Origin: Spongospora subterranea
Lineage: Eukaryota > Endomyxa > Phytomyxea > Plasmodiophorida > Plasmodiophoridae
Direction of reading: 5' to 3'
Length of the DNA stretch: 15,222 nt
Assembly (NCBI GenBank): GCA_900404475.1
Contig: OUQQ01000506.1
Location: 1 to 15,222, forward strand
In this document: positions 1 through 7,774 of the stretch, one piece after another
Layout of the letters: each line of letters starts with the position of its first letter
Numbering within the stretch: position 1 is the first letter of the stretch
Notes under the pieces: model-generated
The model's database searches: none
What the model was told of the DNA's origin: nothing
What the model saw: only the letters and a program-made list of their open reading frames with translations
Made by a program: the position numbers and the translations under genes

Positions 1-1040
1 CTCGTTCGGCTTATCAGGGAATGCTGAGGCACCAAACGGCCGAGGGACTGATTCTCCAAAGCGTGCCCAAATACAGTGTAAACACTGTTTTACAAATTGT
101 GCAATATCTTGCGCCATAACTCTCCAAAGGAATCGGGAACTTATCGATTCCTGGGTGGCACGAACTCCACGATGTCCCGCACTTCCACAATGTGCAACCA
201 CACATATGCGGAGGATGAGTGTGGTGTCTTTCTCGCAGTCGACGAACATTCTCGTCTCTGTTTCTATTCCCAGAAGCTCTAACGTTGTGATTTCTTACAA
301 CAGCATCTCGATGCGGGTGAATCCAACGAGGATTCGATACTGCGCCTTCGTGGAGATCTTCAAGTTTTATCGTCGATGTTGTTGAACGCATGATTCGGTG
401 TGTTTTGACTTACGAGCAAGGATTGTACTGAAGGCAAAACGAGGTCAATAAAACCATTTCACCTCGCAAGTAAAGTACTTTTCAGAAACTGTTATTGTGA
501 TAATTTATGGGGAAGGTTTTGCGATAATGGATGTTGGATGGGGTTTCCGATTGTTTAGAGAAGGGTATCAGCGTCAGACAACATGCGCCCTAGGACTTGG
601 TGGAATCAAGGGTCGCTTTAGAATCTCAAACTGACGGTCGGTCTCTGTGATGCCGGTTGACTCGAGACGCTGTCGAGGTTAACGAGGCCCAACGAGCTCG
701 CGATCCCAATGCCGTCGGACGGAAAGGTTGTTGAACGCGTCGCGGACCCCTATGCGTTATGACACGTAGAACAGAACGCTAAGATTCAGCAGGAAAAAGG
801 GGTTCAGGGGATGAACGACATGATGACCGAACAGGAAAGATCTCGTCCAGCACTCATGAAGATGATTTGAAAAACCCCAAGTCCTCAAACGACAGAAGTA
901 TGACAAGATGCAGGAAACACTCTAGAGCGGTATCAATGGTGTATAAAACCATGTGTCAGTTCGATTTATGCGAAAGAGCCGATATCATGTCGATTAACGT
1001 GATCATTTAGAGATCAGCGGGAATCACCCGTTGTGAACGG
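1..1040. other. Left-end stretch with no supported gene
   Basis: I see no gene here that I can support. All frames are broken by stops, and the longest open frame (391 to 14, minus) has no motif I recognise. A plus-strand run near 290-388 reads like a charged helical segment ending in a stop. It could be a scrap of a gag-like or host protein, but it is too short to assign. The stop density and the context suggest decayed transposon or intergenic DNA. Confidence 0.4.
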
Positions 1041-1074
1041 TGATTATCTTGCGAACGTGATTATCTTGCGATCA
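1041..1074. repeat. Tandem duplication of a 17-nt unit
   Basis: Positions 1041-1057 and 1058-1074 are adjacent near-identical copies beginning TGATTATCTTGCGA. They differ only in the last three bases. The surrounding DNA has no supported gene, so this is most simply a small replication-slippage duplication. Confidence 0.75.
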
Positions 1075-1235
1075 TGAGAACAATTTGCGGCACGACCATG
1101 AACGAATCCCAAGTTTCGTTCAAAACTCTAGTTACTCTTCCATTTCCAGGGACTATCCCATCACGCGGTGACATAATTGACAACCTCTCGATCAAGCACG
1201 AAGAACAATAAAACACAATGGGCGGTATCAGAGTC

Positions 1236-1282
1236 TAATACGTCGTCAACGTCGTCGTCCGAGACGTCCTTGTCGTCGTCAT
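1236..1282. repeat. GTC/GAC-rich low-complexity tract
   Basis: The tract is an imperfect CGTCGTC-type trinucleotide run. It translates to Ser-rich peptide on plus and Asp-rich peptide on minus, which explains the short overlapping open frames on both strands. None of those frames carries a recognisable domain, so I treat the tract as a microsatellite-like repeat rather than part of a gene. Confidence 0.6.
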
Positions 1283-1285
1283 ATT

Positions 1286-2080
1286 TGGCATTGGTGGTGA
1301 TGACGCTGGAAGATGTTTCGCCTTTGCGTCTTGGCGAGCGTAATGACACCGGCCAATAGAAGAACTTGCTGGCCCATTCCCTGGATGTCGATCGTGAACA
1401 GCGCCTCTTTGGGTGAATTTCTTGAAAAAGGCTGTGAACTGTTGACGTGATATGATCATCATTGTTTCGATCTCATGGAGGTCTTTCACTGCGGCACCGA
1501 CTACGACAAACTTACGATCGGCGAGTAGTTATCGTCATTGTCGATGTGTTCGTTGCAATGTTCCTCCACGCTGTCCAAAATGTGTCCGGACAGGTCCCAG
1601 ATCAGGGAAGTGGAACTGGCCCATCGATGAATGTAGAGAAATGGGACTGTCATATTGATGATCGTAGAAGGATACAGTTGACATATCAAGGGGCAATGAT
1701 GAACTTGAAAGAAGGTCAATAGATTTGAACAAAAAAAGGTGTGGTATGTATCAGAAAAACATATTGATTGTCAAATTCAACGGGATAAGGGAAAGGAATT
1801 ACAACTATCAAAAGTTGCTATAAATGCAAATACCCCTCTACGCTGCATTTATTGCTGAAGAAAAAAAACGACGATGAGCGGTAAACCGTAACCTCACGGT
1901 TATTGCAATTAACGTTTGACAAAACGTCGAATTGCATCATAACGAGGGCCATTTTCAGAATCAGATTTCCTATGGACTCCTACCAGGTAGGAAACTATGC
2001 AGTCTTAAAACTAGCAACAGGTCAACATATAATCTGGGGACCGAAAATATAAAGTCAAAACGGATATGAGAAAATGTCTT
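1286..2080. other. Unassigned stretch, including 3' flank of the cyclase-like gene
   Basis: There is no supported gene. The part nearest 2081 is the 3' flank of the minus-strand cyclase-like gene. It has TTTATT near 1848-1853, which is AATAAA on the transcript strand and a possible polyadenylation signal about 230 bp past the stop. A small inverted repeat (AACCGT at 1884-1889, ACGGTT at 1896-1901) lies between. A 30-nt stretch at 1591-1620 is 25/30 identical to 4504-4533, a possible dispersed-repeat relic. Confidence 0.35.
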
Positions 2081-2809
2081 TTAATCAGAACTAGTTCCCC
2101 CAGAATTGGCCTGTTCATTCGTGTTTACCGGAGACTCGGGTGCTGACAGTAATTCAAAGGATTGAGTCGATTTCGAATAACATCGATGCAACGTCCACAT
2201 ATAGGTTAGATCAAGGAGAAATGTGATGACAATGACGAATATGCTCAGATAACGTAACTGGTGAAACCTCAACGACAGGAAGGTTATGATGTTGAACCCG
2301 AATTTCCAAAAGACGACATGCTGCGACTGCTCCCGACACGACCCTCGAGATAATAACATTAGGGAAAAAGCGCCAGACAGATAGACGTTTAGGCCGGCGC
2401 CAGCCAAAGCCAAGATGACTTCTCCAAGTTGTGGAATGGCGAACAGGAAAAAGGCGACAAAAAGCAGAAAGTATATGGCCGAGATCGGAATCAGACATCG
2501 TTTGACACAAGGGGCAGTAGATGGGAAATCAGGATTATCCGGGCGAAGAAGATTTCTGTTGGTGAAGAAAATCAAGACCAGCTCACAGCATGCCCAGACG
2601 ACACTGAAGATCAAAGTGAGCCAGGAACGGGCGTAGACCAATTGGAATATGTTCCAGGCAAACATTCCATAGAGAGCGCCCAACGGCATGGCGTATGATG
2701 AGGAGTTCCAGGTCAGGTAGATCATGCAGAGATGGCTCACCGTCCAATAAACCCCACAAAATAAGTGAGCGATAGCCCAGACGAGGACCATGACCAGATT
2801 GTCCCCCAT
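2081..2809 (-). CDS. PaxB/Pyr4-like integral membrane terpene cyclase family protein
   Basis: This is the only intact gene I can support: 242 codons from ATG (2809-2807), no intron needed. It has about seven hydrophobic segments, roughly at residues 5-32, 40-60, 64-84, 105-125, 128-154, 165-180 and 187-208, with a polar Ser/Asn-rich tail. The family pattern shows in YAMPLGAL (39-46), FAWNIF (50-55), a Trp...Glu pair in VWACCE (71-76), the RGSCREQS loop (155-162) and LLDLTYMW (198-205). PaxB/Pyr4-type cyclases are small membrane enzymes that protonate and cyclise prenylated or epoxidised substrates in indole-diterpene and meroterpenoid pathways. In Pyr4 a Glu in TM2 and an Asp near the C-terminus are essential. 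Here the TM2 position is Asn53, while Asp200 matches the late Asp. It may have lost or changed activity. The family call comes from remembered pattern, not a search. No prenyltransferase, PKS or epoxidase gene is visible nearby. Confidence 0.6.
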   Translation of the reverse strand: MGDNLVMVLVWAIAHLFCGVYWTVSHLCMIYLTWNSSSYAMPLGALYGMFAWNIFQLVYARSWLTLIFSVVWACCELVLIFFTNRNLLRPDNPDFPSTAPCVKRCLIPISAIYFLLFVAFFLFAIPQLGEVILALAGAGLNVYLSGAFSLMLLSRGSCREQSQHVVFWKFGFNIITFLSLRFHQLRYLSIFVIVITFLLDLTYMWTLHRCYSKSTQSFELLSAPESPVNTNEQANSGGTSSD

Positions 2810-3645
2810 AATTGATTAATAATGTCAAAGGGGGAACCGTCATGATATCCGGGGAACCGTATCGGTCAGTCATCACTCATCACACTCCCCTTCACTCATC
2901 TGTCATCACTCAATTGCGCACTTTTCATGAGGGACCTCGCGATTTTGACCGACACGGACCGATACGGGACCGAAAATCAATCGAAACCGTCGCGCGATCT
3001 GCGTGTGGGAAAAAGAGCGGAGCTAAAAACTCAACCAACAATACGGGCACTCCCATATATCAAGATGACACCCCGATCACTGTTGAATTGGTAGATATGG
3101 TAGATGTTTTGTTCTTTCCGTTTTATCGGTGGATGGCGTTCATGCCGATGGCGATGTGAAGCTGGTCTACGAAACGCAACAATACGACTCCCGACATTGA
3201 ATGTCTGATGGTAAGGGAATCAAGTGTGCCTAGTGATTATGGTCCACCAAGACTTGGACCGACAGGAGCTGCAGTGTGGATTTCTGGTCATGTGATCGAC
3301 CAAAGGGGCAGCCGTCTAGATACGATTTGGTGATCTGTCGACTTTGTTGTTCGCATAAGCGCCGAACCCGGTTATAATCACGTTGTTCTGCAACGAGTTC
3401 TGGTCATGATGGAGGTCCAGGGCTTTCTCAAGACGTAGACGGCTTCGGTAAGGGGTTTATCGTGATAGGCTTTGAGAGTGACAATTGCTAAGGGAAGTTA
3501 TCAGGTTGTCGTCTCCAAATTAGCTGTCACAATACAATATAATTCGCGATTTCTTAGGCCTTATTTTCCCATATGAATCAACTCAGTTTCAAATATGTTG
3601 TTTGAAGGGATTCCCCTTGTTATCAAATACACACCTCGGAATTCC
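2810..3645. other. Upstream region of the cyclase-like gene, no supported gene
   Basis: This stretch holds the likely promoter of the minus-strand cyclase-like gene. Close to its start codon are two copies of GGGGAACCGT (near 2830 and 2849), a run of CATCACTCATC-like words (about 2869-2910) and ACCGACACGG/ACCGATACGG words near 2948-2973. Any regulatory role is inference. The open frame at 2812-3159 begins at TTG, not ATG, and has no recognisable domain. I see nothing identifiable at 3160-3645. Confidence 0.3.
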
Positions 3646-3979
3646 TCAGAACGAAGTAGAATTTGTTCTGTCGTCCAGTAGTATGGAAATTATTCCTGTA
3701 TTGCGCAAGTATAGATTGATTACAGGTTGAGAATAAACAGGTGATGATGACAATGATTGTACAAAACCAATTTTAACGATTGTGTTTGATATTTTGCGTC
3801 TTGAAAAGGTAAGTTCTACTGAATGACGGAAAGAAAAGGACGATAATATCATAGGCTTCGCCTGAAGTTTATTATATCACACAATAGAGTATGGGAGTAC
3901 AATCATTGTCGTCGTCACCTGTTCATTATCCACTTTTTTTGCAGAATACAGAACCATTTGTATAAAACTGGACGAAATA

Positions 3980-4234
3980 TCACAAGTTTCTTTCGATCTG
4001 GGGGATTTGGAATTTGTGTCCCGTTAACAACGAGAATATGAGCCGATTCACAGGAGGCATTAATGTCAAATAGAGTCGCAAAAGGTATTTAGGCAGGCCA
4101 TTTATTCGGTCATGATTGTCGACAGCACTCCTGTAATCAACCCGGTTCCAAACCCCAAAAAGCTCTCTCATTGATTCAAAACAGACATAATGTTGGTTGG
4201 CTCTATCAACATCGGCAGCTGTCCTTACAATCAT
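3980..4234 (-). pseudogene. Possible DDE (piggyBac-like, DDE_Tnp_1_7) transposase fragment
   Basis: An 84-codon minus-strand frame starting with ATG contains VDYRSAVDNHDRIN at about residues 32-45, followed by a Leu-rich segment. The pattern of a tyrosine-rich lead-in, then AVD-(I/N)-H-(N/D)-x-I/L-R/N, is typical of the C-terminal part of DDE_Tnp_1_7/piggyBac-like transposases, where this Asp is the last catalytic acid. Nothing recognisable as the rest of a transposase lies on either side: the downstream minus frame (3852-3646) and the upstream DNA (4235-4400) are stop-rich. I saw no terminal inverted repeats or TTAA target sites that pair up. It could equally be a chance frame. Confidence 0.25.
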
Positions 4235-4552
4235 CAGATATTACAGCAGAGTCTCCAATATCCTACCAAAAGGACGGCGTAAGATTAACGCGCCGCCCGA
4301 GGTTTGTCGGCATTCAATCCTAATTCAGCTGCCAAACATTTGGGGAACATAATGAGAACCAATAAGGACACAATGCCAGAATACAAACTGAAGATGGCAA
4401 CATTCTCCTATTTCCTATCAGGAACAGATGTTAGTACTTATGGGTAGATAATCCTCAGACAAATACTGAATATATGTACTTAGAATGAACCGTTCCCTTG
4501 ATACAGATCCCATATCAGGGAAATGGAGTTGGCAGAAGGAGCCAACAGAATT

Positions 4553-4698
4553 GACTGGATCAAAAATTAGGATAAAAAAATGAGTGACAGTCTTTTGATC
4601 CAGTGATTTCTTGTACATCCAAATCACCATTGGGGACGTTCAAAAGACTGGATCAAAATGATCAGTGTGGACGTTAAAAAAAACTGGATCAATCATTC
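4553..4698. repeat. Cluster of ACTGGATCAA direct and inverted repeats
   Basis: The word GACTGGATCAAAA occurs at 4553-4565 and 4646-4658. Its inverse complement TCTTTTGATCCAGT is at 4591-4604, and a fourth ACTGGATCAA is at 4683-4692. The last two lie inside a longer direct repeat of about 30 nt (4634-4663 and 4669-4698), both starting GGACGTT. The inverted pair could form a hairpin. The cluster lies just upstream of the integrase fragment and could be terminal or leader sequence of an element. Confidence 0.6.
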
Positions 4699-4904
4699 GA
4701 TTCAATCAAAGTGCCCGCCATTTGAACGACTGGTGGAGGCCGTCTAGCGACTTTGCGCATTGTTGGAGTCGGCTTCGCGGCGAAGCTTGCAATGCCGACG
4801 TCAAAAGTTTCACTCGAGAACATCGCTTACACAAGAAAACTAGCGTACCTCGCTATGATCAAAGGACAACGTTTGCACTGGCGCATAACAAAATCACTCC
4901 GCCG

Positions 4905-5125
4905 TATCAATCGGACACTCGTCAATCTTATCGAAGAAGCGCAGTCCACCAACACAATTTTCCATTTCACAAGGGTCTACTCTATAAGAACAAGCGCTCG
5001 TGGTGCCTTCAGATCGTGAACAAATCCAGGCGCTTGCTCAACCTCATGCACCACTAGGAGGTCGTCTCCGTCGAAGGAAAACGCGGCAGGCAGTTCAACG
5101 TCATTTCTGGTGGTCGGACATGGTG
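4905..5125 (+). pseudogene. Ty3/gypsy integrase N-terminal zinc-binding (H2C2) domain remnant
   Basis: Plus-strand pieces in three frames give a typical Ty3/gypsy integrase start. A linker ends in LIEEAQST (about 4915-4940), then comes GLLYKNKR (about 4973-4997), then VPSDREQIQALAQPHAPLGG (about 5000-5060), then RRRKTRQAVQRHFWW and SDM. The block H-x-APLGG-x-L-x-RRKT-x-QAVQ-x-HFWW is the signature around the zinc-binding His residues. The second His of the usual GGH is Arg here. At least two frameshifts separate the pieces. The domain stops abruptly near 5125, where minus-strand gag begins, so the downstream Cys pair and the catalytic core are absent. Confidence 0.7.
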
Positions 5126-5410
5126 GGATTTCGTAGAATCGCCATCTTGACTTTGTTGATGAAACCTATCAACCTCGATCGCGATCCATCGAACGGATCT
5201 GGAAGACGCAACTTCGGTCGCGATGGGAAAGAGCTGGGGCGGAGACAGGAGTGATGGTCGCAGTGCGCGCTTGCAACTGTTGCTCGTAATGTCGCCTCAT
5301 CTCCTGACATTCGAGAGCGAACTGTTGTTGTTGGTGTGTGAGGGCGGCCTGCAGCAACGCCTGTACTTCCGGGGTCAGGGTCTGAGCAGTGGCTGGCCTT
5401 GGAAAAGCCC
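5125..5410 (-). pseudogene. Inverted N-terminal gag fragment of Ty3/gypsy element A
   Basis: On the minus strand a Gln-rich, probably coiled-coil segment (TLTPEVQALLQAALTHQQQQ, from about 5385) runs into a helix containing MRRHYEQQLQAR. A frameshift near 5225 then leads to RLPDPFDGSRSRLIGFINKV and KMAILRNP. This is the classic start of a Ty3/gypsy Gag capsid: a coiled coil, then P-x-x-FDG, then F-(I/L)-x-(K/Q)-V. It reads opposite to the rest of element A and ends abruptly at the integrase fragment. A plus-strand open frame over the same bases is only its shadow. What fills 5410-5640 is unclear. Confidence 0.7.
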
Positions 5411-5649
5411 AGGACTTACAGCAGTGACGCCGACACCGACTGGTCGGAGGTTTTATCAGAGGCAACGCGCTACTCTGGTCATCGCTACGTTTCGACCCCA
5501 GGACCCGCTTTGGAAGACCTCGACGGGTTCAGAGAAGCCCGACGAGCACGTGTTGATGACATTCGTCCGCTTATGAAATCACCGATGGTTTGTAGTTATC
5601 AAGTTTCGCGTATAGGAGCGGTGCGATCAATTTTACAAATCCCAAACGC

Positions 5650-6092
5650 CCCCTCTAACAACTGGTACTGCGACCAGACGCCTGGAAGCCCTCCGCCACG
5701 ACAGAAGACCAGTGGCCTCATACACGAGCGAGTTCCAGATCCTGTTGGCCGACGTGAACTGGGATGGCGCCGCGGCAATGCATTAGTTTCGGACAGGATT
5801 TAACAAATCGGTAAAGATCTGTTGCTGACTTGCCAGGAAGCGACGGAGCTACAGGGATTTATCCTGGCAGCGATGAAATGTGGTGATCGTCTGTATGAAC
5901 GGCAACAAGAACGACGAGCTTTCTTCCCTCCGAAGGCCCTGCACCCGACGCCAGGATTCCGGAACGACCTTAAGCTGCTGGACTCCATCCGACAATGCCC
6001 AGACTGCTCTTGGAAGTGCAAAGAGAGCGCGCCGCCTGGAAAATAACCTGAGCGGTTACGGCGGCGACGGAAACCACCCAATCGAGGGATGC
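5650..6092 (+). pseudogene. gag: Ty3/gypsy gag, middle and C-terminal part with degenerate zinc knuckle
   Basis: The plus frame gives TATRRLEALRHDRR, VASYTSEFQILLADVNWDGA, a stop, then FRTGFNKSVKDLLLTCQEAT, DRLYERQQERRAFF. This is the retrotrans_gag capsid pattern: L-x-x-L-R-(Q/H), then Y-x-x-x-F-x-x-L, W, F-R-x-G-(L/F), VKDLLL, RLYERR. After a frameshift a CCHC-type knuckle lies at 6051-6092 with exact C-x2-C-x4-H-x4-C spacing, but the first two cysteines are Ser (6051) and Gly (6060). Gag forms the particle shell and binds element RNA. In-frame stops, shifts and the lost cysteines mark it as dead. Its N-terminal part is missing here and lies inverted next door. Confidence 0.75.
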
Positions 6093-6179
6093 AGCTCATT
6101 GGAGGCTGGAGAGGCACCGTGCTCTGGAAAACCCCCGCGGCTGACATCTGTAGCTGGCAAATATCAGCCAATACATTAT

Positions 6180-6620
6180 ATATTGTCAAAGCTCCCGTCT
6201 CTTCTTCACCGTTTAGTTTCAATCTCTTACTCGATCAATGACACCTCGCGCATGCGTATCCTGGCAAAGAAGACAGCCTTACTAACGTGCCCTGCCTGAT
6301 CGACAGTGGTGCATCAGCCTCGTTCATCGAAGCCACATTCGCGATGCGATGCAAGGTCCGTCTCGTCCGTCTCATCAATCCCCTCCCAGTCGAAGTGATG
6401 GATGGTCTTCAAACTCGAGGCAATTACCCAAGTACGATATAATATCGCCCGTATCGGATCACTGACGATTTGTTATGTTATTTTTCGTGCACACTATCGT
6501 CTTATATTGGTATCATGGCTTCACCCAACAGAACCCACAGATCGATTGGTGCGAGCTCACACCATCACTCATCGCCAACAAGAATTCACAGAAATCGATA
6601 TTCACCCCGCGATTCTGGTG
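6180..6620 (+). pseudogene. pol: Ty3/gypsy aspartic protease and PR-RT connector
   Basis: After a linker with SISYSINDT and AKKTALL, a shifted frame reads CLIDSGASASFIEATFAMRC. This is the retropepsin active-site block with D-S-G at 6302-6310, followed by LPVEVMDG. A further frame gives IVLYWYHGFTQQNPQIDWCE (about 6495-6552), which matches the Ty3/gypsy connector usually ending G-x-x-W-L-x-x-H-N-P-x-I-D-W. The protease catalytic triplet is intact, but frames change at least twice. It lies in the normal place between gag and RT. Confidence 0.75.
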
Positions 6621-6639
6621 CCATGACAATGGAGGATGC

Positions 6640-7250
6640 CGTCGTGTCACCGAACATCAAACTTCCGCGGAAGCATGGCGATTTTGTGGACGTCTTCGAA
6701 AAGAAAAACACTGACCAACTGCCCCCGCACCGCACACGATTGCGACCGCTGCCTTACAAGAAGGTCTAAAAACTCGGACAGACTGAACAAGTAAGAGTTG
6801 CGTCTACGACTTTGCGTCGACTGCCGAGATGTCAACAATCCATAATATTCAGGCCCAACTATCGTCTGCCAAAATTGTCACCAAGATTGATTTCCGAAGC
6901 GCTTACCATCTCCTCCGAGTCAAGGACGGCCCATGAGTTGGAAAACGGCATGGTGTTGTAAATATGGCAACTTCGAATATACTGTCATGCGGTTCGATCT
7001 AATGAACGCTCCAAACAATTTTCAAAGTTTATGAACGACGTTCTCGGTGAATACCTGGACCAATTTGTGGTTGTTTACCTGAACGACATCCTGATCTACT
7101 CTGAGAGCTCGCTGCAACACGACATTGATGCTCGTTTCGTTCTGACCAAGTTACGTTCAGCTGGCTCGTTCGTCAAACTCGAAAATGCGTGTTCGACGCT
7201 CAGGAAGTCGAATTCCCTCGGATTATTGGTCTCCAGGAAGTTGGCGGCGC
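6640..7250 (+). pseudogene. pol: Ty3/gypsy reverse transcriptase remnant
   Basis: The order is DFVDVFEKKNTDQLPPHRTR (pre-RT block), a frameshifted stretch, then AKIVTKIDFRSAYHLLRVKD (RT block A, catalytic Asp at 6889-6891). A TGA stop follows at 6934. Next come YGNFEYTVM, RFDLMNAP and FMNDVLGEYLDQFVVVYLND with ILIYSES. The palm motif YxDD reads Y-L-N-D (7076-7087), so the first metal-binding Asp is Asn, and the F-G-L-x-N-A-P block has Asp for Gly. Block order and spacing fit a Ty3/gypsy RT copying element RNA into cDNA. Stops, shifts and the lost Asp make this copy inactive. Confidence 0.85.
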
Positions 7251-7540
7251 CGGATTTAAACTACGACGTCCACGTCAAAGAGTTGCCAGCAATGGTTTTA
7301 CGGCTTTCAAGTGTAGAGGCACTTCCTCGAGGGCGTACAGCACGAGATTACGATATACAGCGATCATGAGAATGTGATGTACTTTACGTCATCCAAACTC
7401 TCAATCGTCGTCAAGCACGTTTTGTCAGTAAGACTCGCGGAATATCAGTTCGTCATTGTGCATCGACCGGGTAGCCTGTCTGGCATACCCGACGCGTTGT
7501 CGCGACGCCCAGAATACGAGATCAAACCAACGGGGAAGTT
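7250..7540 (+). pseudogene. pol: Ty3/gypsy RNase H C-terminal remnant, fused to RT by an internal deletion
   Basis: Straight after the RT piece LGLLVSRK come LAAPDLNYDVHVKELPAMV, then YSDHENVMYFTSSKL, RLAEYQFVIVHRPGSLSGIP and DALSRRPEYE, in three frames. These are the late RNase H motifs (KELLA, DHxNLxYF) and the D-A-L-S-R-R-P end that precedes integrase in Ty3/gypsy pol. In a complete element well over 100 residues (thumb, connection, early RNase H) lie between VSR and SRKL-x-x-x-x-x-NY. Here they are gone, with a shared SRK at the join. Homology stops near 7540. Confidence 0.8.
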
Positions 7541-7564
7541 TCAGGATTCATCGACCCGATCATC

Positions 7565-7769
7565 CAGTAGGGGCCAAGGCCAACTAAAGCGACAAACATC
7601 GGCAAAGCAAACTCATCATCTTACCAACATAAGCAGCACGCGGAGGAAGTTATCGATCGTAAACACATACTCATTTGTGGCAAGCAATTCAGTGTGGAAC
7701 GCAAGCAGATCAAAAAGAAAAATACGTACTCAGCAATGCGCCCTACTCGAATGTTCTGATAAGGATTAG
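7565..7769 (+). pseudogene. Inverted partial copy of LINE ORF1 (RRM-like part)
   Basis: The plus strand here matches the reverse complement of 8810-9025 almost throughout. It reads SKATNIGKAN, then HAEEVIDRKHILICGKQFSV, then a shifted frame with QCALLECSDKD. These are the same RRM-like and zinc-knuckle residues as in the minus-strand ORF1. The match ends inside the knuckle at about 7769 (GATAAGGATTA), where the endonuclease of the minus-strand LINE begins. Its other end abuts the RNase H remnant at 7540-7565. It therefore sits as an inverted scrap between a gypsy element and a LINE. Confidence 0.75.
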
Positions 7770-7774
7770 ACGGG

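Noticed and set aside
14..391. 125-codon minus open frame and two overlapping plus frames
   Set aside because: Three frames are open over the same bases, with no recognised domain and no conserved-looking stretch longer than a few residues. I treat them as chance.
1041..1074. CRISPR-like repeats
   Set aside because: The two 17-nt units are directly adjacent with no spacer, and there is no array anywhere in the window.
2211..2876. Other open frames over the cyclase-like gene on both strands
   Set aside because: They are shadows of the membrane-protein frame, which alone shows hydrophobic periodicity and family motifs.
2812..3159. 115-codon plus frame diverging from the cyclase-like gene
   Set aside because: It starts at TTG rather than ATG, is made largely of short repeated words in the presumed promoter, and has no domain.
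5223..5803. Plus-strand frames of 117 and 134 codons
   Set aside because: Up to about 5410 they are antisense to the inverted gag coiled coil. Beyond that they shadow gag in another frame, with no motif in between.
5800..6222. 140-codon minus frame
   Set aside because: It is antisense to plus-strand gag, which has clear capsid and zinc-knuckle patterns.
4905..7540. RIP (repeat-induced C-to-T mutation) as the cause of element decay
   Set aside because: The inactivating changes I could read are small indels, transversions and G-to-A changes not in CpA context. TA-rich RIP-like stretches are not evident. A computed RIP index would decide.
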